NCBI GenBank assembly: GCA_033063855.1
Contig: CP093829.1
Location: 4,598,243-4,662,242, forward strand
Length of the DNA stretch: 64,000 nucleotides
Direction: 5' to 3'
From: Smittia aterrima
Taxonomy: Eukaryota > Arthropoda > Insecta > Diptera > Chironomidae
The notes under the pieces are model-generated. The model was not told the DNA's origin and made no database searches. It was given only the letters and a program-made list of their open reading frames with translations. The position numbers and the translations under genes are program-made. Every line of letters begins with the position of its first letter. Position 1 is the first letter of the stretch. Below are positions 26,909-36,445 of this stretch, piece by piece.

Positions 26909-27976
26909 ATGTCAGGAAAACCACGAAAACAACACAAACATTTAACTTTATCTGAAAAAAAACAAGTCATCGATGAGTCTGGGACTGGAGAAAGCACTAG
27001 AAAGCTCGGGAAGAAGTTTGACGTCGACAGGTATGCTACTTTCACACTCCCACCAAGGATCACCGCTCAAACGATCAATTCACAGAACTGTCATCGCGAG
27101 TATCTTGAAAAACAAAGATTCGATTTTGAATGAATACGAGCAGAATGTCAATCCTGATCGCAGCCGAAGCATTCATTCAACAAAGCATAAAGAATTAAAT
27201 AACAAAGTTTACGAGTTGTTTACTGTCTGCCGCAATAAAGATATTCCAGTAACAGGTAACGAAATGTTTTATTTACGAACAAGTTAAGCTAACTATCTTA
27301 TTTTAAAGGTCCTCAACTCCAAAAAAAAGCTCGTATAATTGCCAAAAGCCTCAATATCAACGATTTTAAAGCAAGCAATGGGTGGCTAGAGAAATTTCGC
27401 GTTCGCTACAACATTCAATTCAAGGCAAGAAGCAAGCGAAACTCACAGACTACTTCGAATTGCAGTAAACATGTTCAGATGACCGAGTTTGAAACATTAA
27501 TGTTTAATCATGAAGCTGATAGAGAAGTTCCTACTTCAGAAGATTACGGCGAGACAATCGAGCAGATTACCGAAAATATCATCGAAACTTTAAACGAGGA
27601 CGACGACATCAGCGAAATACAAGATGAACTAGAAGAAACCATTGCTGAGAAGGTCCCTGCTATAAATTCCCATGTAGATCTGGGCTTGGCTCTGGGTCAT
27701 CTAAAGGAACTCACTGATTACTGCTCTGAGAAGGCCCCGGACGGTTTCTATTATCTACAAAAAGTCAAGACTGAAATCGAAAAACTTTCAAACAATCCAA
27801 TCAATGATTCTGATGAACATAAAGTTTCAAATTCATTCTCAGCCGAACCGGATGACAACCCAGCTCAGATCGAGCCTCAGTCAAAAAAGAGCGGCACAAT
27901 GTTCAAAATCGGCGATTATCTTCGCGACTACAAAAAACCAGAGGTTGAAACCAGAAGCTGGAATTCCGACTTCTGA
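26909..27976 (+). CDS. CENP-B/pogo-type DNA-binding protein without a transposase core
   Basis: Exons 26909-27030, 27086-27255 and 27309-27976 join in frame to 319 residues. The first part is a CENPB-N (Psq-like) helix-turn-helix, with LTLSEKKQVIDES, STRKLGKKFDV and SILKNKDSILN. The second, about residues 70-135, is a Tc5/CENP-B helix-turn-helix with IPVTGPQLQKKA and GWLEKFRVRYNI. These are the two DNA-binding units of pogo/Tigger transposases. The catalytic DDE/D domain that should follow is absent; instead there is an acidic tail (NEDDDISEIQDELEETIAE) without transposase motifs. It is therefore probably a domesticated DNA-binding protein, or a truncated transposon that is still open. The C-terminus runs into GAAGT-rich repetitive DNA, so the last residues may be recent. 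Confidence 0.78.
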
Positions 27977-28235
27977 CTTCTTACTTCCGACTTTTTTTCA
28001 CGGTTTTGACGCTTCAACTTCTACTTCTGGTTCTGGGTTTTTAGAAATTTGCTACTTCCGGCTTCTACTTCCGGGTTGAAAAAAAATTCATAGAATAAAA
28101 CCCAGAAGTAAATATAACTTGAAATGATCGTGTCGAAGCAAAAAATTTTTTCGTAACTTACAAAACTTAACTTTGACATTAGTCGTGTCGAAGTAGAAAC
28201 TTGAAAATTAGAACTTCTTTGATTAAATTGAAAAA
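27977..28235. repeat. CTTCTACTTC-type degenerate repeat tract
   Basis: From about 27950 to 28110 the plus strand repeats variants of ACTTCTACTTCCGG and GCTTCTACTTC, and the opposite strand correspondingly reads (C)CAGAAGTAGAAG. The tract starts inside the last codons of the upstream gene and ends about 120 bp before the next start codon. No transposon ends were recognised. Confidence 0.55.
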
Positions 28236-29676
28236 ATGTCGAAAAGAAAGAATGCAAGTCAACTCCACGACTATTTTGTGGTCGACAGCGAAGACAAGCA
28301 AAAGAAGAAGTGCGTCATTGGTGATTGCGCTAAAAAAGTCTCGGTAAGGAAGCTTAAATGAAATTCTCATTAAATTTTATTGTTTTGATTTTTCTTTTTT
28401 GAAGAAAGATCACACAAGTCTCAAGTTCCATTTGAGAGAAAATCATCCCGAAGAATGGAAAGAGTGTCAAGAAAAGCGAGATTTGAAAAAACAAAACGAT
28501 ATGGGGACATGTAAAGCTTGTGAAAAGAGTGTAGGATGGAGTTCGAAAAGATTGGCAAGTCACAAACGTGTTAATTGCGCTCAAGCAACATCTGAAGAAA
28601 AAGAATTCTTTCGCAGTCAAATTACGCCAAAGAGAAAAGTTAGCAAGCTGTCAGATTCGGCAGACACAGTGAACATTTGTAGAACTAGAGAGTCTACTCG
28701 ATTGTCATCAAATTGCTACTCATGCCAATCTATTCTTGGATCTTGTCGCATTCCACTTACCATCACGACCGAAGTTTCCGGATCTTCGCTTGCTGAAATC
28801 CTTGGTAAACCTTTTTTTTATGATTTTGCAAACTTATAAAATGCTTTTCATTTTAGAAACAACTACAGGCTTGGCAATATCGGAGAAAGCTAAATCAGAA
28901 GAAGCTCTTTGCAATCGTTGCTATTTATTGGTAGAAAATTTAGATGATCTCAAAGCTCGATCGAAAATAATCGAAAAGAAATTGGTTGAGATGCTCAAAC
29001 AAAAACACACCGAGCATGTCTACATCAAAGAAGAACCAGAAGAATATTTCGAGGTCAATCTTTCTGACAATTCAGATGAAAGCGAGTTTAATCATAATTC
29101 AGAAAATGACGATGATGATGGTGAATGGTTTGACGAATCAATCGCGAAGCGACCGAAGATTGATAAGAAATCTTCTCCTGCAGCTATCAGTCAACATGAG
29201 AAACCTAAATCTTTTCTCTGTGGACAGTAAGTTCAAGTAATACAAATGAACTGACATTAAATTTCCTTTTTTGTTTCAGATGCGGAGCATTTTTTTCACG
29301 AAAGCATTCATTCAAATTGCATATGATGATTCATGACGATACTCGACCATTCAAGTGTTCTTTTCCCGGTTGTTCGAGCAGATTCTTGAACTCTGAAGAT
29401 TTACAAAGGTTGTTCTCGTGTTGGATTTAAATCTATGTTTCTAATTTATTTCTTTGCAGACATCTTCCTGATCACGCTGGCGAGAAAATCTTTGCATGCG
29501 CGCAGTGCCCTGGCAAAAAGTTTGCGCAACAACGAAGATTGGATCTGCACATTGAAAATTATCACAGCACTCACATCGAGAAACGAGAAGTTTGTAAAAT
29601 CTGTGCATCTCGAATTCCCACATCAGAAATGAAACTTCATTTAAATCAAAATCACGATGTTATTTTAGAAAGTTGA
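28236..29676 (+). CDS. Zinc-finger protein with BED-like, ZAD-like and C2H2 modules
   Basis: Five exons, 28236-28343, 28405-28804, 28857-29226, 29280-29408 and 29460-29676, close in frame to 407 residues. The N-terminus holds a BED-like finger (CVIGDCAKKVS ... LKFHLRENHPEEW) and a second C-x2-C/H-x4-C unit (CKACEKSV...SHKRVNC). A central segment resembles an insect ZAD domain: NICRTR...CYSCQ and the closing LCNRCYLLVENLDDLKARSK. An acidic linker with a KEEPEEY motif is followed by three to four C2H2 fingers (CGQCGAFFSRKHSFKLHMMIH; CSFPGCSSRFLNS; CAQCPGKKFAQQRRLDLHIENYH). Together these suggest a sequence-specific DNA-binding regulator that dimerises through its ZAD. The ZAD call is less certain than the fingers. 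Confidence 0.78.
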
Positions 29677-29867
29677 AAATTGGTCTCAAGAATAAATAAA
29701 AGGTTTAAAAGCGAAAAGATAAGTTATAATTTGTAAGAAAATCAATAAAAGCTGATACATCGTAGGGTTTAAATTGAATTTAAAAGTACCTATCTGTATT
29801 TGATAAGATTTCAGCCGTTTCGATGGAAAAACTATAAATAATAATACAATAATATAAAATATAGATA

Positions 29868-30008
29868 ATAGAGCAAAAAATGTAAGATCAAACGAAATAT
29901 AACTTGGAACGACAAGCCAATTTCAACCTTCCCAACTAAATACAGAAGGTTGAAATTGGCTTGTCGTTCCAAGTTATATTTCGTTTGATCTTACATTTTT
30001 TGCTCTAT
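29868..30008. repeat. Perfect 63-bp inverted repeat (hairpin)
   Basis: Arms 29868-29930 and 29946-30008 are exact reverse complements, with a 15-base loop (29931-29945, cccaactaaatacag). The arms carry mixed sequence (for example cgacaagccaatttcaacc), so this is not an AT low-complexity artefact, although the surroundings from 29780 to 30180 are very AT-rich. No target-site duplication or ORF is visible. Confidence 0.95.
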
Positions 30009-30180
30009 ATATAAAATGTAAATAAATATTTATAAAAATAAAAAATTTTATAAATATTTGATGTCAAAAATTAAGTTGTAGAAAACTACAATTTTTTATA
30101 AAATAATAAAATATAAATAAATATATATAATATATATAAAAAAACTATATAAAATATATATATAATTAATAAATTGAAAA
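30009..30180. repeat. AT-rich low-complexity tract
   Basis: Runs of TATATA and AAATAT make up almost all of this stretch, especially 30110-30170. Nothing else is seen. Confidence 0.7.
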
Positions 30181-30229
30181 ATTAAGATGAAGAAAACAAA
30201 CAATAGAAAGACTCGAATGAGCTCTTTTT

Positions 30230-30841
30230 TCAACTATTTGCGAAAAAGAATGACATTGTCGTATCCTTGTTGCACTTCAAAGAAATAGTCTTAATCGATG
30301 AACTTGTCCATTCTTTGGATTTGATCTTCCTTCTCAATTGTGCTGAAGAGATTATTCCAACCCTCACAGAATTTTTCTTGAATAAACTTTAAGGTGTGAG
30401 TGATTCAGCACTATTCAGTCGCTTCACAAGAAATTTGTCAATTTTAAATTGAAGATTTAATAAAAAAAAGAAAGAAAGCGTAAAGTGCAATGAGCGATCA
30501 AAGTCATTTGGAAGATCCCGATACGCCAATGGAAAGCAATAAGAATTCACCAAACAAGATGGATGAAGAGTCACGTTCTAGTCTGGCGATGTCTGTTGAC
30601 GACGATTCCTGTTTAATTCCTGTTTTGCTACGACGAATTCTCTAACAATTTTCTTTTGTTTTTCAGGATGCTCGTTAGCAATAATTTTGATAAAATTTCC
30701 CTCAACGAAAACATGGGTAACGTGAATTACTTTCGAGTTATTCATCGTGACTGATTGAAGTCTGCACACAAACTGATCAAACAAAAACTGTTTTGATTGT
30801 CTCAAAAAAAAATTCATAGTAAATGAAACTCGAAGTCCCAA
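30230..30841. other. Unassigned ORF fragments
   Basis: Three weak coding-like pieces cluster here. On the plus strand 30490-30645 gives a 51-residue acidic N-terminus-like peptide (MSDQSHLEDPDTPMESNK...). On the minus strand 30578-30841 gives 87 residues ending TSPD, and about 30230-30385 gives a stretch with one in-frame stop after MDKFID. No splice sites join them convincingly and I recognise no family. They may be remnants of a decayed gene. Confidence 0.3.
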
Positions 30842-30924
30842 CTATTTAAATCTCAACCAAACGGTCATTTATTTATTTTCAAGGAAACAATTTTGAAAAT
30901 GGAAAATAAATTTCTTGGAAACGA

Positions 30925-31460
30925 ATTATCAGAAACTAGTTTACCCCGGCGGCGTTGCCGCCCGTCGAGACGTATCTTTTTGAATTTTCCCGAGTTTTTC
31001 CGAAGTTTTCCCGATATTTTCCCGAAGTTTTTCCAAAATTTTCCGAGTTTTCCGAAGTTTTTTCGAAGTTTTCCCGACTTTTCCCGAAGTTTTCCCGACG
31101 TTTTTCCGACTTTTCCCGAAGTTTTCCCGACTTTTCCCAAAGTTTCCCGAAATTTTCCCGACTTTTCCCGAAGTTTTACCCGACTTTTCCCGAAGTTTTT
31201 CCGACTTTTCCCAAAGTTTCCCGAAATTTTCCCGACTTTTCCCGAGTTTTTCCGAAGTTTTCCCGAAATTTTCCTAAATTTTCCGAAGTTTTCCCGACTT
31301 TTCCCGAGTTTTCCGAAGTTTTGGGTTCATGCACAGCGACGCTAAGTTCATTTTTTCACCACCAGTTGCGCTAAAGTCGAGCGTCACGCCACAGACAGAA
31401 GGAAAGAAAGAAAGAATTTCGGATAAAGCCAATTCTTATTATTATAATTGATTCAAATAT
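30925..31460. repeat. Dispersed element with internal 21-nt minisatellite
   Basis: About 30970-31325 is a tandem array built from alternating ttttcccgaag (11) and ttttcccgac (10), a 21-nt period with many variants (for example cccaaag). Because 21 is a multiple of three, long open frames exist on both strands, but they only translate the repeat. The flanks, tgccgcccgtcg...cgtatctttt on the left and ccgaagttttgggttcat...gaaagaaagaaagaat...ttattattat on the right, recur at 35285-35475 around just two or three repeat units. That pair defines an element with a variable internal array. Confidence 0.85.
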
Positions 31461-31633
31461 TATTTAAATAAAAAGTTTTCACATTGGACGGCCCAATTTG
31501 GGGAGTCCAGGTCAATAGTCATGTCGTACTCTTCGTAAAACCCTAAAAGCATAAAAGGATAAGGTGGATCATAAAAGATTCTTGGTAACAACGAAATATT
31601 TTGCTTCAGGTAAAATTTGTCGCTGTTGAACTA

Positions 31634-31759
31634 ACCAAAGAAAAGAAAACTTTGTCACCACTAAGCTCATTTTATTTTCAACATTCGAGAAAGGTAGAAT
31701 CGCTCGCATTTTCTGGAATGTATTTGTTCATTTCGATTCTTTTTCTTTTTAGATAGAAC
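31634..31759 (+). promoter_or_regulatory. 5' UTR and UTR intron of F-box-like gene
   Basis: A probable donor (cgagaaag|gtagaatc, about 31693) and acceptor (ctttttag, 31753) enclose a short intron just before the start codon. The whole block is duplicated at about 41645-41790 with the same splice sites, which supports a functional leader. Confidence 0.5.
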
Positions 31760-33007
31760 ATGGAGAAAACCACATCACCGATCGCTGCTACTTCCATTCC
31801 AGTGGTTTCGATCGCTGAAAGTAAGCTAGCCGAGGATACAAAAACAGAAGCGGCAGAAGTTGATTCAACTGGGAAAAACATGGATCCTTTGGAATATTTC
31901 TCACGTTTTCTCGGCATACCCGAAATGGTTTTCAATCCTTTCAGAAGCAAAGAGTTGTTAACGATTTCAGAGGTATGTCCATATTATTACAACTTCGTTG
32001 CTTCGTTAAAAAATTTCAAGGAAAAAATTGGAATTGTTTTGGACGAGAATCGTATGTTCGAAGATTTGGATTTGCTAAAGAAAAGCTCAAGATTGTATGA
32101 GAGCATTGAAGTCCGACGAGGCATAAAGCTAACTTTAGTTAGTGACATGGGCGTAGAGAGTCTTATAAATATGCAAACAAAGCCCAAGGAAGACAACTGC
32201 TACATTACTAAATCTGAACTCGACTTTTTCTATGAAAAGTCTTACGAATGGAAAAAAGTTTTACTGACAAATATTAATTTTAGAAGAAAATTCGATTTGT
32301 GGAAATTGTTCTCATCGATTGAATCATCAGTCGAGAGTTTTTATCTTATGGACAGCTATAGCATCCTTCCATTTAATGAATTTGAAGGTGATATCGCTAA
32401 CAGAGATATTTTAACAGAAATGCTTGCGAACTTCAGCAAGCTGAAAAATCTCAAAATTAAATTAAATCATGTTACTCACATGTTCAAAGACGAATCTTGG
32501 AAGCGATTTAAATTTAAACTTAAGAGTCTCTTAATATTTATAGATATTGACGGACGTAATATTAGGAACACTAATTATCAAAATTTTGTTAAATCTCAAA
32601 GCTGTTATTTAGAGACCCTGTCGATCCGAATAATCAACGACAAAGAAATATTCGACACAATAATGAAAATGCCAAAGCTTAAGAGCTTATGCCTCGGAAA
32701 TTTTTATTTTCCTCCTGACGCAATTCCAAATGAAATATCAACAACAATCACTGAACTGAGTTGGGCGGGTTTTGTTTTGGCACGCGGCTTAAAATTCTTA
32801 TTGCAAGCAATGCCAAACGTAAAAAGAATTAGCCTCCATGCATCACATGGTTCAGCATGCAGAGAAAAGCTTCAAATGTTCAAATCATTTAAAGATAAAT
32901 TTCAACAGCCAAGATTCAAATATGATAAAAGTTTCGATAGAGGATGCGATATGATCGAAGTCGACACTAAGGAATTGGGAGAATATCTGACCAATAATAC
33001 TTTTTAG
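31760..33007 (+). CDS. F-box/LRR-like protein, single exon
   Basis: One uninterrupted frame of 415 residues. After a Ser/Thr/Ala-rich 40-residue leader, residues about 41-85 (DPLEYFSRFLGIPEMVFNPF...LTISEVCPYYYNFV) fit an F-box-like helix bundle that would bind Skp1 in an SCF ubiquitin ligase. The rest has irregular leucine-rich repeats (LSKLKNLKIKLN, LETLSIRI, MPKLKSLCLGNFYF, MPNVKRISLHASH), the usual substrate-recognition module. Intron-less genes of this kind form large lineage-specific families in midges and some other insects. The family call rests on pattern rather than strong motifs. A copy of its 5' leader at 41.7 kb shows that this family duplicates locally. Confidence 0.55.
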   Translation: MEKTTSPIAATSIPVVSIAESKLAEDTKTEAAEVDSTGKNMDPLEYFSRFLGIPEMVFNPFRSKELLTISEVCPYYYNFVASLKNFKEKIGIVLDENRMFEDLDLLKKSSRLYESIEVRRGIKLTLVSDMGVESLINMQTKPKEDNCYITKSELDFFYEKSYEWKKVLLTNINFRRKFDLWKLFSSIESSVESFYLMDSYSILPFNEFEGDIANRDILTEMLANFSKLKNLKIKLNHVTHMFKDESWKRFKFKLKSLLIFIDIDGRNIRNTNYQNFVKSQSCYLETLSIRIINDKEIFDTIMKMPKLKSLCLGNFYFPPDAIPNEISTTITELSWAGFVLARGLKFLLQAMPNVKRISLHASHGSACREKLQMFKSFKDKFQQPRFKYDKSFDRGCDMIEVDTKELGEYLTNNTF

Positions 33008-33658
33008 ATTACTTCTAACTAACTATAAAATTAATTTGAAAATGTTTAAGTCTGTATAAGGAAGAGATTTTATAAGATACAAGATAGTTCTAACATTTTT
33101 AAGATCATCTCTCAAGATCTCCTTGGTTGCCAAGGAGACGCATGGTTGCGAACTTTGAAAAACTGTTTCTTAAAAAAAATGAGCGCACAATTTTCGGAAG
33201 GAGAACTCAATAAACATTTTAATTTCAAAAGTTCTGTTTGAAAATGTTTTAAATTCAATGTTAAATGTGAATTAGGTTTGAGAGTTTTAAAAATAAAATT
33301 TAAAGTAAAATATTTTGACTTGTTTTATTGAAGAAATAAACTTCATTTTTTTTCAGTGAATAACAAAAAATTGATTACCAATAAATCGAAGGATCTTACA
33401 CGCATAAACCTTAAACCTAAAGAAAACTGTTGAAGCCTTAAATATTTTCTCATGCAGATAAGACTCGTTACAATATTTTTCATGTTCGACCGAGTTGAAA
33501 CATTTTTAACAAGAAAATAGCTCACTTCTGTCAGTACAAAGGATTTCTTCGTGTTACTAAATTTAAATTAAGAAAATTGTGAATCAAAATGGAAATTTAT
33601 TTCATCTTTTCATTGCTACTAAGTGCTTTGTGGGAAGGAATGATTTTAAGTAATAAAT
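33008..33658. other. Gap after F-box-like gene
   Basis: Likely 3' UTRs of the F-box-like gene (AATAAA near 33210) and of the minus-strand receptor. A 9-bp perfect stem with a 3-base loop lies at 33118-33138 (tctccttgg-ttg-ccaaggaga). No gene was found. Confidence 0.5.
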
Positions 33659-35047
33659 CTACTTCGCTGATTTGATCAAAGTGAAGAGTGTGTAGCTGAG
33701 TTGCAAGATCTGTAAACGAAATAAATGTTTTAATTTTTGGTTTAAGTTTTAAAATAATTTTAACCTTTTGAGAAGTCTCTAGATCCACTTCATTGAATAT
33801 CCCGTTGAACCCTTTCATGTTCTGTGTCATTTTCAATATTAACTTCAACGATTTCTGCTGTTTGATTTTCAAGTTGTACCATTTGAGTTCGTAGAGATTT
33901 GATGAGAGCTGCTCTGTTCGGATTATCACTCGATTCCCCATCCAACAGTAAGCACAAAGTTGACCCAATGATAACAAGAACAGGATATACAGAGAGGTTG
34001 AGCTTACAGGTTCGATTGAGATTGGGTAAAGGGAAGTGCAGAGAACCAAAGAGATGAGCGAAAACTCAAGTAAAAAATGAAATCGAACAATTGCTTGAAC
34101 GTCGGTGATCCATCTAATGATCTCACAACTCATTTCAATAATTTTTCCTAAGCTTTCGTCCACAAATCTCTGATCGCCACCGTCAATTTCATTAGAAAAA
34201 TTCTCAATTCTCAAGATCAGTAAGTCGATTTTCAAACAAGTCTGATTGACCAGAAACATAAGCAGAGAAATGAACGCAGTAAACACTAGCGACGAGAAGG
34301 GTATCGCTACGAGTTGGTAGAAGTAGTTCAACATCCAGTTGACCGAGTAGCCTTCGAAAGGCAAGAAAGTTATGAAGAAACTCAAAGGCAAATGATACGG
34401 ATTGAAGTCGACGATAAAGCAACCAATGAAGACGAGGAAATTTGACATTGTAATCGACAGAAGCAAGAAACCTGTCATTGAAACTTCTTTCTTGAAATAT
34501 TCATAAATGACTGGTCGAACTTTAGAATCTTGTTTGAAGATTTTTCTGTTAAAGAGAAATAAATTTAAATAATTATTTTATAAGGTTTCACGGAAATTTA
34601 CCTTTCAACGATGATCCGTTTGACTAAAGTCTCAAGTTGTGAGTGAAACGTTGCATCGATAATCATGTAAAAGTTGTAACGAACGAGGCAAACTTAATTT
34701 TAATTGAATTAAAAAGTTTCCGCATCAAATAATTAAACTCACGAAAAATTGCAACATTTTCCATCATTTCCAAAAAAGTTATTTCATTGAGTTTCTCAAT
34801 TGAAAAACTTAAAATGAGGATCGGCAGACTCAACATCATCACCGCAGTCAGCAAGAATCTAATTTATTTTCATTAAAACTTGACAAATTTAAATTAAATT
34901 TACTTGAAGTACTCACAACAGCGAGATCTTTATTTTGCCTTCGTTAATCCTAATTGGACTCAAAAACTTCAGCGCGATCATCAAAAATTGTTCCATGAAA
35001 ACTTCAGGATCATTTAAATAATCTTTCGAAGCACGCCTCAACTTCAT
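33659..35047 (-). CDS. Odorant receptor (insect 7tm_6 family), copy 1
   Basis: Insect odorant receptors are seven-helix ligand-gated channels that work with Orco in sensory neuron dendrites. Exons 34917-35047, 34743-34858, 34602-34692, 33765-34545 and 33659-33709 join with phases 2,1,2,0 to 389 residues. Multiple hydrophobic helices are clear. Family marks are the long fourth exon ending NGIFNEVDLETSQK and a tiny last exon encoding ILQLSYTLFTLIKSAK, the usual last-helix ending of this family. The exon-phase plan is identical to the plus-strand receptor at 42335, including an exon of exactly 91 bp, so the two are paralogues. A fragment of this gene is copied at about 35680. Confidence 0.85.
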
Positions 35048-35284
35048 TTTCGTTATGTTTACTTCAACGTTTACTATCGAACTGATTGAGGAAAAATATT
35101 CTTTGGTTACTTAATGAAGAGAATGAAGCGACAAAATTAAATTTTTAAAAATTTTAAACACGAAATATTTTGGAAATGACGCCGGCTATTCTGCCGCAGA
35201 AAGGAAGAAATGGAAAGATAGGAAACGAAATATAGGAAACCAAATTACTTATTCAGTTGACAGAAAATCCTTTGAAATGAAAAA

Positions 35285-35475
35285 CAATTATTATCAATTA
35301 GTTTCTCGTGCGTCTATGCCGCCCGTCGGAACGAATCTTTTCGAGCTTTCCCAAAGTTTTCCCGAGTTTTCCGAAGTTTTGGGTTCATAAACGACGCCGC
35401 CAATTCATAAGGAAAGAATGAAAGAATCTCAGATCAAGACAAATCTTATTATTATATTAAAATCAGTTAATATAT
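35285..35475. repeat. Short copy of the minisatellite element
   Basis: Shares the left flank (tgccgcccgtcgg-acgaatctttt) and right flank (ccgaagttttgggttcat ... gaaagaatgaaagaat ... ttattattat) with the element at 30925-31460 but holds only about two units of the tandem repeat. Confidence 0.8.
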
Positions 35476-35679
35476 TCCGTTCTCATGTCTAAGGACATGA
35501 CTTACGTTAAAAATTCTCCTTCCACTATCGCCTTAATATTTAAGGAAATGTAAGAATAATTTAATAACAACAAGAAAGCGTTTTGTAAGTCGACACATTC
35601 GACACAATGAATGAAACATTACGATTGATTCACGCCTTCGTCAATATTTATCACAGATATCTGCTGCTTGCTGCTTGAT

Positions 35680-35937
35680 GTTCAAGTTGCTCCATTTGAC
35701 TTCGTTAAGTTCAGACGAGAGCTGCTCTGTTCGGATTATCACTCGATTCCCAATCTAACAGTAAGCACAAAGTTGACCCATTGATTACAAAAACAGGATG
35801 TACAGAGAAGTTTAGCTTACAGGTTCGATTGAGATTGGGTAAAGGGAAGTGCAGAGAACCAAAGAGATGAGTGAAAACTCAAGAAAGTGTTCTCACAAAC
35901 AATTGCTTAAACGTCGTTGATCCATCTAATGATCTAA
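35680..35937 (-). pseudogene. Odorant receptor fragment
   Basis: About 258 bp closely resemble the fourth exon of receptor copy 1 (about 33866-34127), including the segment read as cagagaaccaaagagatgag on the plus strand. Small substitutions and a local insertion (about 35884) disrupt the frame, and no other exons are present. The right edge abuts an OBP fragment, so this is a non-functional partial duplicate. Confidence 0.85.
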
Positions 35938-36190
35938 TGGAACATATTCGCACTATGCGGTTCAAACATCTCTTTACATTTTTCTGATGTTATTTCAGCT
36001 TTTTAATTGAACTGCCACCAAAGTTGAAATTAAGTTTTACAGGAAAAAGAAATATTTATTTTTTCACTCACAACACAGTTGACCAAAAGCAATTGAATTA
36101 GTTTTCTCTTCAAACTTTATTGAAATGTTCAAGTTGATGGAACATTTCAATGAAGTTTGAAGAGATAACTAGTTTTGTGGAGCTTTTATA
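35938..36190 (-). pseudogene. Plus-C OBP 5' fragment with promoter
   Basis: This matches the 5' end of the two-domain OBP gene (about 37536-37751): the segment before exon 2, the leader exon with its GTGAGT donor, and the TATA sequence (cttttata at 36183-36190, compare 37744-37751). There is no downstream body. A 25-bp inverted repeat with one mismatch (36106-36130 / 36140-36164) has formed from the leader sequence. Confidence 0.8.
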
Positions 36191-36445
36191 GAAATTCTAT
36201 GAATAATTATTAAAAGTTTTTTTTTTAAATAGAGACTAGATAGACTATGTTAACAGTTTCCTACAAAGTTTTGTTTTTCGAAATATTTTACAGAATTAAA
36301 ACAAAACGATTGTTATGTACTCGTTTCAACGTGCTGAATATAGGCGACAGTATAAATATTGCTTTTTTTGATCCTTGAAGTTCAAGTCTTGAACATTAAA
36401 AAATATTTTGAGAAAAATTATTTCAGCTTTAAAATCCTTTGAAAA
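36191..36445. other. Spacer before OBP gene
   Basis: AT-rich DNA, presumably including the 3' UTR of the minus-strand OBP gene. Nothing else was recognised. Confidence 0.4.

Noticed and set aside
30970..31325. Regular short repeats resembling a CRISPR array
   Set aside because: Units are contiguous with no unique spacers, and the genome is clearly animal.
30865..31374. Long open frames on both strands (Lys/Gly-rich or Phe/Pro-rich proteins)
   Set aside because: They only translate the 21-nt minisatellite; the period is a multiple of three, so all stops are avoided without coding meaning.
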